Part shown: piece by piece, positions 9,147-17,867 of the stretch
Layout: each line of letters opens with the position of its first letter
Numbering within the stretch: position 1 is the first letter of the stretch
Source: UBA11606 sp049437325
Lineage (GTDB): Bacteria > Actinomycetota > Acidimicrobiia > Acidimicrobiales > Aldehydirespiratoraceae
DNA length: 64,000 bases
Direction of reading: 5' to 3'
Assembly (NCBI GenBank): GCA_049437325.1
Contig: JBMTIM010000008.1
Span: 1 to 64,000, forward strand
Notes under the pieces: generated by a model
What the model was told of the DNA's origin: nothing
What the model saw: only the letters and a program-made list of their open reading frames with translations
Database searches by the model: none
Made by a program: the position numbers and the translations under genes

Positions 9147-10655
9147 ATGGCAATCGCGAAAACACTGGGAATCGAGACCGAGTACGGCATCGTCCACCGA
9201 GGAACCGACGAACCCAATCCGATCACCGCCTCCTCGCTCTTGATCAACGCCTTCCTTGCGTCGGAGGGCTACCGGCCCGACACCCGCTCCGACGTCATCG
9301 CCTGGGACTTCATCGACGAACACCCCGACATCGATGCTCGCGGCTTCAGCCCGATGGGCGCCATGGCGCCAGAGATCGAAACCCACCTGGTCAACGCGGT
9401 GCTTCGCAATGGTGCCCGCTACTACGTCGACCATGCTCACCCCGAGATGTCCACGCCGGAGTGCGCCGATCCACTGAGTGTGGTGCGCTACGACCGTGCC
9501 GGTGAACTCATCATTCAGCGATCCATGGCAGCCGCCAACGACCTCCTGCCTCCAGGCCAGGAACTGGTCCTCTACAAGAACAACTCCGACGGGAAAGGAA
9601 ACTCCTACGGCACGCACGAGAACTACCTCGTAAGCCGCGACACGCCATTCGGTGAGATCGTGCGCCACTGCACGGCCCATTTCATCACCCGTCAGATCTT
9701 CACCGGCGCCGGCAAGGTCGGGGCCGAACTTCCCGGTCAGCGAACCGACGAGGTGCACTACCAACTGACTCAACGAGCCGACTTCTTCGAGGAGGAAGTC
9801 GGGCTCGAAACCACCCTCAAACGCCCAATCATCAACACCCGCGACGAACCCCACGCCGACGCCCGCAAGTACCGACGGCTCCACGTGATCGTCGGAGACG
9901 CAAACCCGTCACAGGTCGCAACATTTCTCAAGGTGGGAACCACCGCACTCGTGCTCGCCTTGGTCGAAGACGGTGCGATTCCGACGGAGTTCCTCTTCAA
10001 GGCGCCGGTCACGTCACTGCGCCACGTGAGCCACGACCTCAGTCTGCGCGAAGCACTCCCGCTCGCCGACGGCAGCACCGTCACCGCACTCGAGGTGCAG
10101 TGGGAACTGTTCGACCTGGCGCGCAAGCACGCCGAAGATCACGGTTTCGACGCACTCGGGGGAGCGTGGGTACCAGAGGTACTGCGGCGCTGGGAGTTGG
10201 TGCTCACCGGTCTCGAGCGCGACCCGATGGAACTCGCCGACCAACTCGACTGGGTTGCGAAGTACCGGCTGCTCGACGGCTATCGCGAACGCCATGGACT
10301 GTCATGGTCCGACGCCAGAGTTCGGGCTCTGGACATCCAATACACCGACATGCGGCCCGAGCGCGGTCTCGCCTGGCGGGTCGGTCTCGAACAACTCATC
10401 GACGACGACGATGCGGCCGATGCGATCGGTGTTCCACCGAGCGACACCCGTGCGTACTTCCGTGGTCGCTGTGTGCGCGACTTCCCCGATGCCGTCGTGG
10501 CGGCCAACTGGGACTCGATCGTGTTCGATGTCGGTGGCGAGGCACTTCGCCGTGTCCCCATGATGGAACCGATGCGCGGGACCGAGGCACACGTGGGTAC
10601 GTTGTTCGATGAAAGTGACAGCGCAGCTGAGTTGCTGCGCCGCCTTGGGAACTGA
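9147..10655 (+). CDS. dop: Pup deamidase/depupylase Dop
   Basis: 502-residue enzyme of the carboxylate-amine ligase (glutamine-synthetase-like) fold. It deamidates the C-terminal Gln of Pup and removes Pup from substrates. The N-terminal GIETEYGI nucleotide-binding strand is present, the extra Dop loop lies around residues 43-85, and the catalytic Asp is D95 in YYVDHAHPE, the same number as in M. tuberculosis Dop. GDANPSQ and RRVPMMEP near the end are also family-like. It is distinguished from PafA by the loop and by its place before pup. The start is leaderless. Pup here ends in Gln, so this activity is needed. Confidence 0.96.
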   Translation: MAIAKTLGIETEYGIVHRGTDEPNPITASSLLINAFLASEGYRPDTRSDVIAWDFIDEHPDIDARGFSPMGAMAPEIETHLVNAVLRNGARYYVDHAHPEMSTPECADPLSVVRYDRAGELIIQRSMAAANDLLPPGQELVLYKNNSDGKGNSYGTHENYLVSRDTPFGEIVRHCTAHFITRQIFTGAGKVGAELPGQRTDEVHYQLTQRADFFEEEVGLETTLKRPIINTRDEPHADARKYRRLHVIVGDANPSQVATFLKVGTTALVLALVEDGAIPTEFLFKAPVTSLRHVSHDLSLREALPLADGSTVTALEVQWELFDLARKHAEDHGFDALGGAWVPEVLRRWELVLTGLERDPMELADQLDWVAKYRLLDGYRERHGLSWSDARVRALDIQYTDMRPERGLAWRVGLEQLIDDDDAADAIGVPPSDTRAYFRGRCVRDFPDAVVAANWDSIVFDVGGEALRRVPMMEPMRGTEAHVGTLFDESDSAAELLRRLGN

Positions 10656-10675
10656 AGGAGGGAACGAAGAACACC

Positions 10676-10867
10676 ATGGCCGAACGTGAACAAGTCCCGA
10701 AACCCGCCAGCGAACGCGATTCCGACACCGACGAAACACCCGCTGCTTCTGAACGAGGAGCGGAGTTGAAGGCAGAACTCGACGATCTCCTCGACGAGAT
10801 CGACGAGGTCCTCGAGACCAATGCCGAGGATTTCGTGAAGAGCTACATCCAGAAGGGTGGCCAGTAA
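10676..10867 (+). CDS. pup: Prokaryotic ubiquitin-like protein Pup
   Basis: 63-residue protein tag, disordered and acidic, with a central helix-forming region (about 28-50) that binds the ARC coiled coil. The C-terminus is KGGQ: the Gln must be deamidated to Glu by Dop before PafA can ligate Pup to a target lysine. The Lys content is low in the first half. AAGGAGGG lies about 13 bases before the ATG, and prcB starts three bases after the stop, so it is translated with the proteasome genes. Length and ending are those of classical Pup. Confidence 0.98.
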   Translation: MAEREQVPKPASERDSDTDETPAASERGAELKAELDDLLDEIDEVLETNAEDFVKSYIQKGGQ

Positions 10868-10870
10868 CTC

Positions 10871-11656
10871 GTGAACCTGCCGCTCTTTCGCGTTCAGGAC
10901 GACCCAGGGCCCGACTTCAGCCAGTTGCTGCGGCGCAGTGGGTTTGCTCCGCCCTCTTCTCCGGGTGGCCTTGCCCCCGAGGATTACCGCCACGGCACCA
11001 CGTGTGTGGCCATCCGATATGCAGACGGTGTCCTCATGGCCGGCGACCGCAGGGCCACCTCCGGCCACCTCATCAGCCAACGCACCATGGAGAAAGTTTT
11101 CCCCGCCGACCGCCACAGCGGGGTTGCCATCGCCGGTGCAGCCGGCCCAGCGATCGAGATGGTCAAGCTTTTCCAGCTGCAACTCGAACACTACGAAAAG
11201 GTGGAGGGCACTGCGCTCAGCCTCGACGGCAAGGCCAACCAACTCAGCCAGATGATCCGCAGCAATCTGCCGATGGCCATGCAGGGCATGGCAGTCGTGC
11301 CGCTGTTCGCCGGATTCGACCTCTCGCGACATGAAGGTCGGCTCTACGAGTTCGACATCACCGGTGGCCGGTACGAAGAAGCCGACCATGCCAGTACCGG
11401 AAGCGGCAGCCTGCACGCCGGCACCGTCGTCAAGCTCGGCTACAGCAGTGACATGAGCATCGACCAGGTGATCGATCTCGCGATCGAGGCCCTCTTCGAA
11501 GCCGCCGACGAAGACTCGGCCACCGGCGGGCCCGACCTGATCCGTGGCATCTATCCGGTGGTCGCCACGATCACCGCCGACGGCTACAACCGAATCGGTG
11601 ACGGTGACCTTGCCGAGCGCACACAGGCGCTGATCGAACGTCGCCGGGGAGGTTGA
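10871..11656 (+). CDS. prcB: 20S proteasome beta subunit (catalytic)
   Basis: 261-residue precursor of the proteolytic subunit. Autocleavage between Gly42 and Thr43 (HG/TTCVAI) exposes the N-terminal Thr nucleophile; the propeptide is thus 42 residues, somewhat shorter than the 57 of M. tuberculosis. The downstream GDRRATSG and the SGSL-type region of mature beta subunits are present. The GTG at 10871 immediately follows pup, which suggests coupling. Its stop overlaps the Shine-Dalgarno region of prcA. Together with PrcA it builds the alpha7-beta7-beta7-alpha7 barrel. Confidence 0.96.
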   Translation: MNLPLFRVQDDPGPDFSQLLRRSGFAPPSSPGGLAPEDYRHGTTCVAIRYADGVLMAGDRRATSGHLISQRTMEKVFPADRHSGVAIAGAAGPAIEMVKLFQLQLEHYEKVEGTALSLDGKANQLSQMIRSNLPMAMQGMAVVPLFAGFDLSRHEGRLYEFDITGGRYEEADHASTGSGSLHAGTVVKLGYSSDMSIDQVIDLAIEALFEAADEDSATGGPDLIRGIYPVVATITADGYNRIGDGDLAERTQALIERRRGG

Positions 11657-11661
11657 CCGAG

Positions 11662-12345
11662 ATGAACATGCCCTTCTATGTCGCTCCCGAACAAGTCATG
11701 AAGGACCGAGCCGACTACGCACGAAAAGGCATCGCCCGTGGTCGGAGCCTCGTCGCCTTCCGGTTCGAACACGGCATTGCGATCTGTGCCGAGAACACCT
11801 CCTCGACGCTGCGCAAAGTGAGCGAGATCTACGACCGAATCGCATTCGCCGGTGTTGGCAAGTACAACGAGTTCGACCAGCTCCGCATCGCAGGGGTGCG
11901 TCACGCAGACATGAAGGGCTACGCCTTCAGCCGTGAGGACGTCGACGCCAGGAGCCTCGCCAACCAGTACGCCCAGAGCCTCGGCCAGATCTTCACCCAC
12001 GAGATGAAGCCGATGGAGGTCGAGATCCTGGTGGCCGAGATCGGCCATGCTGCCGACGGCGCTGACGATCAGCTCTTTCACATCCTCTACGACGGCACCG
12101 TTGTCGACGAAGACATGGCGGTGGTCCTCGGCGGAGAGACCGAGGCCATCAGCGAACGGCTCGGCACCTTCGAGCCTGGCGTCAGCCTCGCCGACGGGCT
12201 CCAGCGAGCGGTGCATGCGCTTGCCGGCCCCGACCGCACGCTCGAGCCAGCGTCCCTCGAGGTGGCAGTGCTGGAACGGGGTGAACAGCGACGCGCCTTC
12301 CGACGCCTCTTCGATCCTGAAATTGCCGAACTCATCGCCGGTTGA
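11662..12345 (+). CDS. prcA: 20S proteasome alpha subunit
   Basis: 227-residue alpha subunit forming the gated outer rings that bind the GQYL tail of ARC. The N-terminus MNMPFYVAPEQVMKDRADYA followed by ARKGIARGRS is the family's gate and H0 region. I take the ATG at 11662 rather than the TTG at 11653 because GGGGAGG (11647-11652) is nine bases before the former and touches the latter. There is no catalytic Thr, as expected. It forms one unit with pup and prcB. Confidence 0.95.
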   Translation: MNMPFYVAPEQVMKDRADYARKGIARGRSLVAFRFEHGIAICAENTSSTLRKVSEIYDRIAFAGVGKYNEFDQLRIAGVRHADMKGYAFSREDVDARSLANQYAQSLGQIFTHEMKPMEVEILVAEIGHAADGADDQLFHILYDGTVVDEDMAVVLGGETEAISERLGTFEPGVSLADGLQRAVHALAGPDRTLEPASLEVAVLERGEQRRAFRRLFDPEIAELIAG

Positions 12346-12419
12346 ATCCAGTGCGACCAGCGCGCATTGCGCCGGACACGAGGCTCTCAGCTGATACCCC
12401 GCAGTCGGCTCTGTCCGGT

Positions 12420-12425
12420 TAGGTT
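12420..12425 (+). promoter_or_regulatory. Leaderless -10 box for pafA
   Basis: TAGGTT, six bases, then the GTG at 12432. It suggests pafA has its own transcript besides any read-through from prcA. Confidence 0.5.
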
Positions 12426-12431
12426 GGCAAG

Positions 12432-13790
12432 GTGCAGCGTCGAATCTTCGGAATCGAGAACGAATACGGCGTCACCTGCACGCTGCGCGGCCAGCGTCGG
12501 CTCAGCCCTGACGAGGTGGCGCGGTATCTCTTCCGGCGGGTCGTGTCGTGGGGCCGAAGCAGCAACGTGTTCCTTGCCAATGGTGCTCGCCTGTACCTCG
12601 ACGTCGGGAGTCATCCCGAGTACGCAACCCCTGAATGCGACAGCGTCCGCGAACTCGTCGTACACGACAAGGCGGGGGAGCGCATCCTCGAGTCGTTGCT
12701 CAACAACGCCGAGCAGCGACTCGATGACGAAGGCGTGCACGGCGACGTCTACCTGTTCAAGAACAACACCGATTCTGCGGGCAACAGCTATGGGTGCCAC
12801 GAGAACTACTGCACAAGCCGCCGGGATGACTTTGCGTCCTACGCAGAGGTCTTGATCCCATTCCTGGTGAGCCGTCAGATCTACGCCGGCGCCGGCAAAG
12901 TGCTCCAGACGGCGCGTGGATCGATGTATTGCGTGAGCCAGCGGGCCGAGCACATCTGGGAGGGCGTCTCGTCGGCGACCACCCGGAGCCGCCCAATCAT
13001 CAACACACGTGATGAGCCTCATGCCGATGCGGAGCGCTATCGACGCCTCCACGTGATCGTCGGCGACTCGAACATGAGCGAGTACACCAACTACCTGAAA
13101 GTCGGTGCGTGCTCGTTGATGCTTCGGATGCTCGAGGAACCGCAGGTCGTTCTGCGGGACATGACGCTCGAGAATCCGATCCGAGCAATCCGCGAAATCA
13201 GCCACGACATGACCTGCAGGCGACGGGTGCGTCTCGCCAATGGACGTGAGGTCTCGGCACTCGACATTCAGTCCGAGTACCTCAACCGGGCTCTCCGGTT
13301 CGCCGAGCACCACGAGCTCGATGCCGAAGAGAAGATGGCGCTGGACATGTGGGAGCACTGTCTGACCGCGATCGAGGACGACCCGCTGACCCTGGACAAA
13401 GAACTCGATTGGGTCATCAAATACAAGCTGATCGAGGCGTACCGCGAGCGTCACGATCTTGCACTGAGTGATGCCCGTGTGTCGCTTGTCGATCTTCAGT
13501 ACCACGACGTGAACCAGAAGCGCGGCCTGTTCTACCGGATGCAACAAAAAGGCATGGTCGAGCGCATCGTGACCGACACAGAGATTGCCGAGGCAGTGGA
13601 GACTCCGCCCCAGACGACACGAGCGCGACTGCGTGGCGAGTTCATCAAGCGGGCCAAGGATCGAAAGCGTGACTACACCGTCGACTGGGTACACCTGAAG
13701 CTCAACGATCAGGCCCAGCGAACCGTCCTGTGCAAGGACCCGTTCAAGGCGCACGACGAACGGGTGGAGAAACTGATCGCCTCACTGTGA
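12432..13790 (+). CDS. pafA: Pup ligase PafA
   Basis: 452-residue ligase that uses ATP to join the C-terminal Glu of Pup to substrate lysines. It begins with FGIENEYGV and has the catalytic Asp57 in YLDVGSHPEYATPE, then the ATP-site region FKNNTDSAGNSYGCHENY. It lacks the Dop loop, which separates it from its paralogue Dop in this locus. Length is standard. It is the last enzyme of the pupylation set; pafB follows after ten bases. Confidence 0.97.
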   Translation: MQRRIFGIENEYGVTCTLRGQRRLSPDEVARYLFRRVVSWGRSSNVFLANGARLYLDVGSHPEYATPECDSVRELVVHDKAGERILESLLNNAEQRLDDEGVHGDVYLFKNNTDSAGNSYGCHENYCTSRRDDFASYAEVLIPFLVSRQIYAGAGKVLQTARGSMYCVSQRAEHIWEGVSSATTRSRPIINTRDEPHADAERYRRLHVIVGDSNMSEYTNYLKVGACSLMLRMLEEPQVVLRDMTLENPIRAIREISHDMTCRRRVRLANGREVSALDIQSEYLNRALRFAEHHELDAEEKMALDMWEHCLTAIEDDPLTLDKELDWVIKYKLIEAYRERHDLALSDARVSLVDLQYHDVNQKRGLFYRMQQKGMVERIVTDTEIAEAVETPPQTTRARLRGEFIKRAKDRKRDYTVDWVHLKLNDQAQRTVLCKDPFKAHDERVEKLIASL

Positions 13791-13800
13791 AGCAACCCTG

Positions 13801-14694
13801 ATGGACAAGCTCGAACGCCTCCTCAATCTCACTGCCGCCCTTCTCGATGCAGATCGGCCCCTCACCGCCGATCAACTTCGTGTCCGCATCGGCGGGTACC
13901 CCGAGGCGAAAGAAAGCTTTCGACGAACCTTTGAGCGCGACAAGGACGATCTGCGGAGCTTGGGAGTGCCGCTTCGAGTCGAGACCGTGCCCGGTGAGGA
14001 TCCCCCGATCGACGGCTACCGGATCGACCGAGACGAGTACGCCGGATCGGGACTCCACTTCGAGCCGGACGAGCTCGCAGCATTGAATTTCGCCACAAAC
14101 CTTGTGCAAGTCGAGGGCGACGAGACGGGACCGATCAAGATCGGGGCAGCAGGCGGCTCCACAACGGGCGAACAGCTTGGTCGGGTGCCGTTCCCCGATG
14201 CGCTCTCGACCCTCATCAGTGCGGCAGCGGATCGACAGGCCGTCTCGTTCGTCTACAACGGAGAGGAGCGGACGGTCGAGCCATGGCGGGTCTCGTTCTC
14301 GCGCGGACACTGGTACCTGCACGGGTGGGATCGAAGCCGAGCCGCCGATCGGCTCTACCGCGTCGACCGCTTGGGCAGCGATGTTCGCCTTGCCGGCAAG
14401 GCGATCGAGCCGGTCGGCACCGTTGCCGACCCGCTCGATCTTCGCGGTTGGGAGCTCGGAGACGGACCTGCGACCGAAGCGACCGTGCGGGTCGACCCCG
14501 ACCAGGCTGCGTATGCCCGGTTCTTGCTGGGCGATGTGGAGCTTGGTGACGACGGGTCGATCACGGCGACCCTTCAGGTTCGCAACGTCGAAGCGTTCCG
14601 CAGCTTCGTGCTGTCGTTCCTCGAACACGCCGAGGTGATCGGGCCGCCCCAGATGCGGGCCGAATTCATTGCGTGGCTGGAGGCGCAGACATGA
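13801..14694 (+). CDS. pafB: WYL-domain transcriptional regulator PafB
   Basis: 297 residues: an N-terminal winged-helix part (about 1-75, LERLLNLTAALLDADRPLTA) and a WYL domain around 135-215 containing GHWYLHGWD and YRVDRL. In mycobacteria PafB and PafC form a heterodimer that activates the LexA-independent DNA-damage response. The family link is to known PafBC; the regulon here is not shown. Its stop overlaps the pafC ATG (ATGA), so subunits are made together. It is co-directional with pafA. Confidence 0.93.
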   Translation: MDKLERLLNLTAALLDADRPLTADQLRVRIGGYPEAKESFRRTFERDKDDLRSLGVPLRVETVPGEDPPIDGYRIDRDEYAGSGLHFEPDELAALNFATNLVQVEGDETGPIKIGAAGGSTTGEQLGRVPFPDALSTLISAAADRQAVSFVYNGEERTVEPWRVSFSRGHWYLHGWDRSRAADRLYRVDRLGSDVRLAGKAIEPVGTVADPLDLRGWELGDGPATEATVRVDPDQAAYARFLLGDVELGDDGSITATLQVRNVEAFRSFVLSFLEHAEVIGPPQMRAEFIAWLEAQT

Positions 14695-15650
14695 GTGACA
14701 GGCTGACCGCCCGCGAGCGGCTCGCACGGTTGCTGTCGGTCATCCCCTGGGTCGCCGAACAAGCTGCTGGCGCCCACATCGACGACATCGTCGAGCGATA
14801 CGCCTACCCCCGAGAGCAGCTTCTCGCCGACCTGCAAGACATCGTGTTCTTCGTGGGGGTGCATCCCTTCACCCCCGACTGTTTGATCGAGGTCGAACTC
14901 AGCAACGATCGCGTCCACATCCGCTACGCAGACTGGTTCTCCCGTCCGTTGCGACTCTCCGTGGAGGACCAGACCCGGCTCCTGACAGCCGGGCGCTCGG
15001 TTCTTGCACTCACGGAGAGCGAGGGATCCGATGAGGAGGCTGCCTCCCCATTGCTTCGCGCACTCACAAAACTCGAACTTGCCCTCGGGGACAAGGGGCG
15101 TGGGGCGGTGGATGTTCACCTCGGCTCGGCACCCGCCGACACGCTCGAACAGCTGCGGAACGCAATCGCAGCGGGCCGCCAGGTCGAGCTGGAGTACTAC
15201 GCCTACGGACGTGACAACCTGAGTCGGCGGCGGGTTGACCCGGGGCAAATCTTCTCGGACCAGGGCAACTGGTACCTCAGTGGCTGGTGTCACACAGCCG
15301 AAGGAGAACGAACGTTCCGCGTCGATCGGATCAAGTCCATGGCCGTGACCCCACAGCCGATCGAACACATGACGCCGGGGGGCCACATCTTCACGCCGTC
15401 CGATGATGACCCGCGGGTGGAGCTGCGACTCGAACCCAGCGAACGTTGGGTGATCGAGCAGTACCCGACCGAACGGGTCGATGACACAGGCGATGCTCTT
15501 GTGGTCGAGATGGTCGTTACGGCATCGCCGTGGCTCGAGCGTCTGTTGCTGCGACTCGGCGACGCGGCCGAGCTCCTTGCCGTTGGTCCGCCGCTGGACC
15601 TCGATCTTCGGCGCAAGGCCGCCAACAGAGTCCTGGAACGGTACCGCTGA
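14691..15650 (+). CDS. pafC: WYL-domain transcriptional regulator PafC
   Basis: 319-residue partner of PafB, begun at the ATG that overlaps the pafB stop (an in-frame upstream start would overlap more). The N-terminal helix-turn-helix part is less obvious (ARERLARLLSVIPWV), and the WYL domain is present with GNWYLSGWC and FRVDRI around 200-225, followed by a WCX-like C-terminal domain. With PafB it probably senses DNA damage, and a LexA box elsewhere in this window implies the two systems coexist. Confidence 0.93.
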   Translation: MSDRLTARERLARLLSVIPWVAEQAAGAHIDDIVERYAYPREQLLADLQDIVFFVGVHPFTPDCLIEVELSNDRVHIRYADWFSRPLRLSVEDQTRLLTAGRSVLALTESEGSDEEAASPLLRALTKLELALGDKGRGAVDVHLGSAPADTLEQLRNAIAAGRQVELEYYAYGRDNLSRRRVDPGQIFSDQGNWYLSGWCHTAEGERTFRVDRIKSMAVTPQPIEHMTPGGHIFTPSDDDPRVELRLEPSERWVIEQYPTERVDDTGDALVVEMVVTASPWLERLLLRLGDAAELLAVGPPLDLDLRRKAANRVLERYR

Positions 15651-15684
15651 TCCTTCGTGCCACGTTCTCGAGTCCAGCTCCCGG

Positions 15685-15690
15685 TAGGGT
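15685..15690 (+). promoter_or_regulatory. Leaderless -10 box for lepB
   Basis: TAGGGT, six C residues, then the GTG at 15697. Confidence 0.5.
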
Positions 15691-15696
15691 CCCCCC

Positions 15697-16374
15697 GTGA
15701 CTGACGGCGGCTCACCTCGTTCGACGGCCAATGCATCATCGTCCCTCGAACGAGACGCCCTCGAGTCCCCGACATCGGCGCGAGCTGAGGCAACACTGGG
15801 TCAGCGCATCAACGAGGCGCTTCGCTCCCTGGTCGAATGGACCGCCGTCGCAGTCGGTGCACTGGCTGTGGCCCTCCTGATCAAGGCGTTTCTGATGCAG
15901 GCGTTCTTCATTCCGTCGGGATCCATGCAGGACACACTCGACATCAACGACCGCGTGCTCGTGTACAAGCTGAGCTACGCCACCGGAGAGGTGGATCGGG
16001 GGGACATCGTCGTGTTCGATCGACCTGCTCAAGCCCGTGGCCCCATCGACGAGTTCATCAAGCGGGTCATCGCCACACCCGGAGAGACGATCACCTTCGC
16101 CGACGGTGCGGTCTACATCGACGGCCGCCGTCTCGAGGAACCGTATGTCGGCGGTGCAGACACCGCGAGCCGCGCGGTTCCCATCGAGGCCGAAGGTTGC
16201 ATCAACCCGCCCGCCACCGACACCTGCACCCTCGCAGAGGGCTACTACTTCATGATGGGGGACAACCGGCGGAACTCCACGGACAGTCGAGATTTCGGTC
16301 CGGTGCACGAGGACACGATCATCGGTCGCGCTTTTTTGAAGGTCTGGCCGCTCGACGATTTCGGTTTGCTGTAG
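15697..16374 (+). CDS. lepB: Signal peptidase I
   Basis: 225-residue membrane-anchored protease that cleaves signal peptides on the outer face of the membrane. One TM segment (about 49-70) precedes the active site: Ser76 in FIPSGSM and the general-base Lys122 in FIKRVIATPGET form the Ser-Lys dyad. GDNRRNSTDSR is the conserved box E. The N-terminal 40 residues are Ser/Ala-rich and probably cytoplasmic. The start is leaderless. It lies between pafC and the tat genes, an intruder compared with mycobacterial order, where tatA follows pafC. Confidence 0.95.
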   Translation: MTDGGSPRSTANASSSLERDALESPTSARAEATLGQRINEALRSLVEWTAVAVGALAVALLIKAFLMQAFFIPSGSMQDTLDINDRVLVYKLSYATGEVDRGDIVVFDRPAQARGPIDEFIKRVIATPGETITFADGAVYIDGRRLEEPYVGGADTASRAVPIEAEGCINPPATDTCTLAEGYYFMMGDNRRNSTDSRDFGPVHEDTIIGRAFLKVWPLDDFGLL

Positions 16375-16383
16375 GCACAGAGG

Positions 16384-17100
16384 TCACCGAAAGGTGGCCT
16401 CGACGGCGACGAGGCGATCGACGTAGTCGCTGTACACCGCATCGATGCCCTGATCGATCAACCGGGCGATCTGGCGCTCATGTTGCGCATCCCAGCCGAA
16501 ACACAACACATCGAAGCGGTGAAAGAGCGTCGTGAGCCCACCGGTCCACTCACCGTGACGCAGATTGATTGCTTCGATCCGGTTCGCCGCAAGTTCCGCC
16601 GCTCGCTTCTCTGCGCTCACCGGCAGCTTCTCGAGCGACGTGGAGTTGACCAGATGGCACTCAGGAGCACGATCACGCCAGTCGACAAGACAGTCCAGCT
16701 CGGAATGACAGATCCAGAGATGATCGATCGCCCCGTGCCGGCGAGCGGTGGCAACCACGGCGTCGAACGCTGCCGGATTCTTGATGTCGATGCTGAGGGG
16801 CAAGGAGGTTCCGACCACGCCGTAATACTCGTCGAGGGTGGGGATGTGCGTTTTGAGGTCTGCTCGATCCACGTCGGCGATCCATCGGCGGGGAAAGCGG
16901 CGGGCATGACCGTCATGGTCGAGCACGACCTCTCCATCGCGTGTGATCCAGGCGTCGGTCTCGATGCCAGTTGCCCCCAGGCGCTTGGCAAGCTCGAATG
17001 CCTCGATCGTGTTCTCGGGGGCATTGGCTCGGGCGCCTCGGTGTGCGAAGAGCACGGGCGGTGACCACAGTGCGCCGATCCGAGTCGTCATGGGCGTCAT
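16384..17100 (-). CDS. Glycerophosphodiester phosphodiesterase
   Basis: About 238 residues, a GDPD-family TIM barrel hydrolysing deacylated phospholipids to glycerol-3-phosphate and an alcohol. LFAHRGARANAPENT carries the first catalytic His-Arg, GIETDAW the metal-binding Glu/Asp pair, and VVLDHDG the second catalytic His. No signal peptide is seen, so it is probably cytoplasmic (UgpQ-like). The start is uncertain: the ATG at 17100 has GGAAG nearby, a GTG at 17127 and an ATG at 17091 are alternatives. It is transcribed against lepB, with its stop ten bases beyond the lepB stop. Confidence 0.9.
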   Translation of the reverse strand: MTPMTTRIGALWSPPVLFAHRGARANAPENTIEAFELAKRLGATGIETDAWITRDGEVVLDHDGHARRFPRRWIADVDRADLKTHIPTLDEYYGVVGTSLPLSIDIKNPAAFDAVVATARRHGAIDHLWICHSELDCLVDWRDRAPECHLVNSTSLEKLPVSAEKRAAELAANRIEAINLRHGEWTGGLTTLFHRFDVLCFGWDAQHERQIARLIDQGIDAVYSDYVDRLVAVEATFR

Positions 17101-17249
17101 CGTGGCACTTCCGTTCGCCAGAAACACAGCTGGCGGCTCATCCTCGTCGACACAGCCGAAAAGAATGCGTTCCCAGAGAAATCAGTCCTCAAGTACTGCA
17201 GCCAACACGCCGAAGACCTTCGGAGTCACGACAACGAGGTTTGATCATC

Positions 17250-17582
17250 ATGGCGACCATCCGGGCGAGCTGCGAGACATGTGGAGATATCGAGCTCACC
17301 ACAGCTGACGTTCGTGTCCGCGTCTGTGACAGCGACAACCGAGGCGAGTACAGCTTCCGGTGCCCCGACTGTGCGATGACCGTCGTGAAGGGCGCTGAGC
17401 CCCGAACGATCGATCTCCTCGTCGCCAGCGGCGTGGAGATGGACACCTGGAGCCTTCCGGCTGAAATGGATGAGATCAAGGTCGGCCGGCCGATCAACCA
17501 CGATGACCTGCTCGAATTCCACGCCAAGATCAACGACACGGCGGCGTGGGACGAGGCCCTCGACGCTCTTCTCAGCACCTGA
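17250..17582 (+). CDS. Small zinc-ribbon protein
   Basis: 110-residue protein of unknown function. An N-terminal CETCG and a CPDC about 28 residues later give a four-Cys zinc ribbon; the rest is acidic and helical and ends in DEALDALLST. The ATG at 17250 has GAGG ten bases upstream; the longer open frame before it reads antisense to the phosphodiesterase gene. It may be an adaptor or nucleic-acid contact protein, but nothing here says which. It precedes the small membrane gene and tatA, and could be co-transcribed with them. Confidence 0.7.
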   Translation: MATIRASCETCGDIELTTADVRVRVCDSDNRGEYSFRCPDCAMTVVKGAEPRTIDLLVASGVEMDTWSLPAEMDEIKVGRPINHDDLLEFHAKINDTAAWDEALDALLST

Positions 17583-17587
17583 CGGAC

Positions 17588-17593
17588 TACGGT
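17588..17593 (+). promoter_or_regulatory. Possible leaderless -10 box before the small membrane gene
   Basis: TACGGT, eight bases, then GTG at 17602. Confidence 0.4.
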
Positions 17594-17601
17594 CACCCGG
17601 T

Positions 17602-17856
17602 GTGACCTGGCTGAGTCTGAGTCCCGCGCTGGCAGTGGTGGCATCGTTGGTCGTGTTGACGATCGGTCTCCAGCGCGTCGGCGCCGAACTGGCGGCGGTA
17701 CGCAGGGTGCTGCGTCGCTCGCAGGCCGCTGCCGTCGCCATCGACGATGTCGAGCGGTCGGCCCAGCAGATGGCTGATCGAGCCACCGAGCTGCACGAGC
17801 GTGCGTCGCTTCGGGTGCGCAGCGGGTGGACCCGGCAGCGCTCGATCGATCGATAG
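17602..17856 (+). CDS. Small single-span membrane protein
   Basis: 84 residues with one N-terminal hydrophobic helix (about 3-25) followed by a long amphipathic, Arg-rich helix likely to form a coiled coil in the cytoplasm. It is unrelated in motif to TatA (no FG hinge) but has the same topology and lies directly before tatA. Function unknown. The GTG start rests on the -10 box eight bases upstream and on good codon use; no ribosome binding site is seen. Confidence 0.55.
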   Translation: MTWLSLSPALAVVASLVVLTIGLQRVGAELAAVRRVLRRSQAAAVAIDDVERSAQQMADRATELHERASLRVRSGWTRQRSIDR

Positions 17857-17859
17857 CAT
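17854..17859 (+). promoter_or_regulatory. Possible leaderless -10 box for tatA
   Basis: TAGCAT, eight bases, then ATG at 17868. It overlaps the end of the preceding small gene. Confidence 0.4.
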
Positions 17860-17867
17860 GCTCCTCG

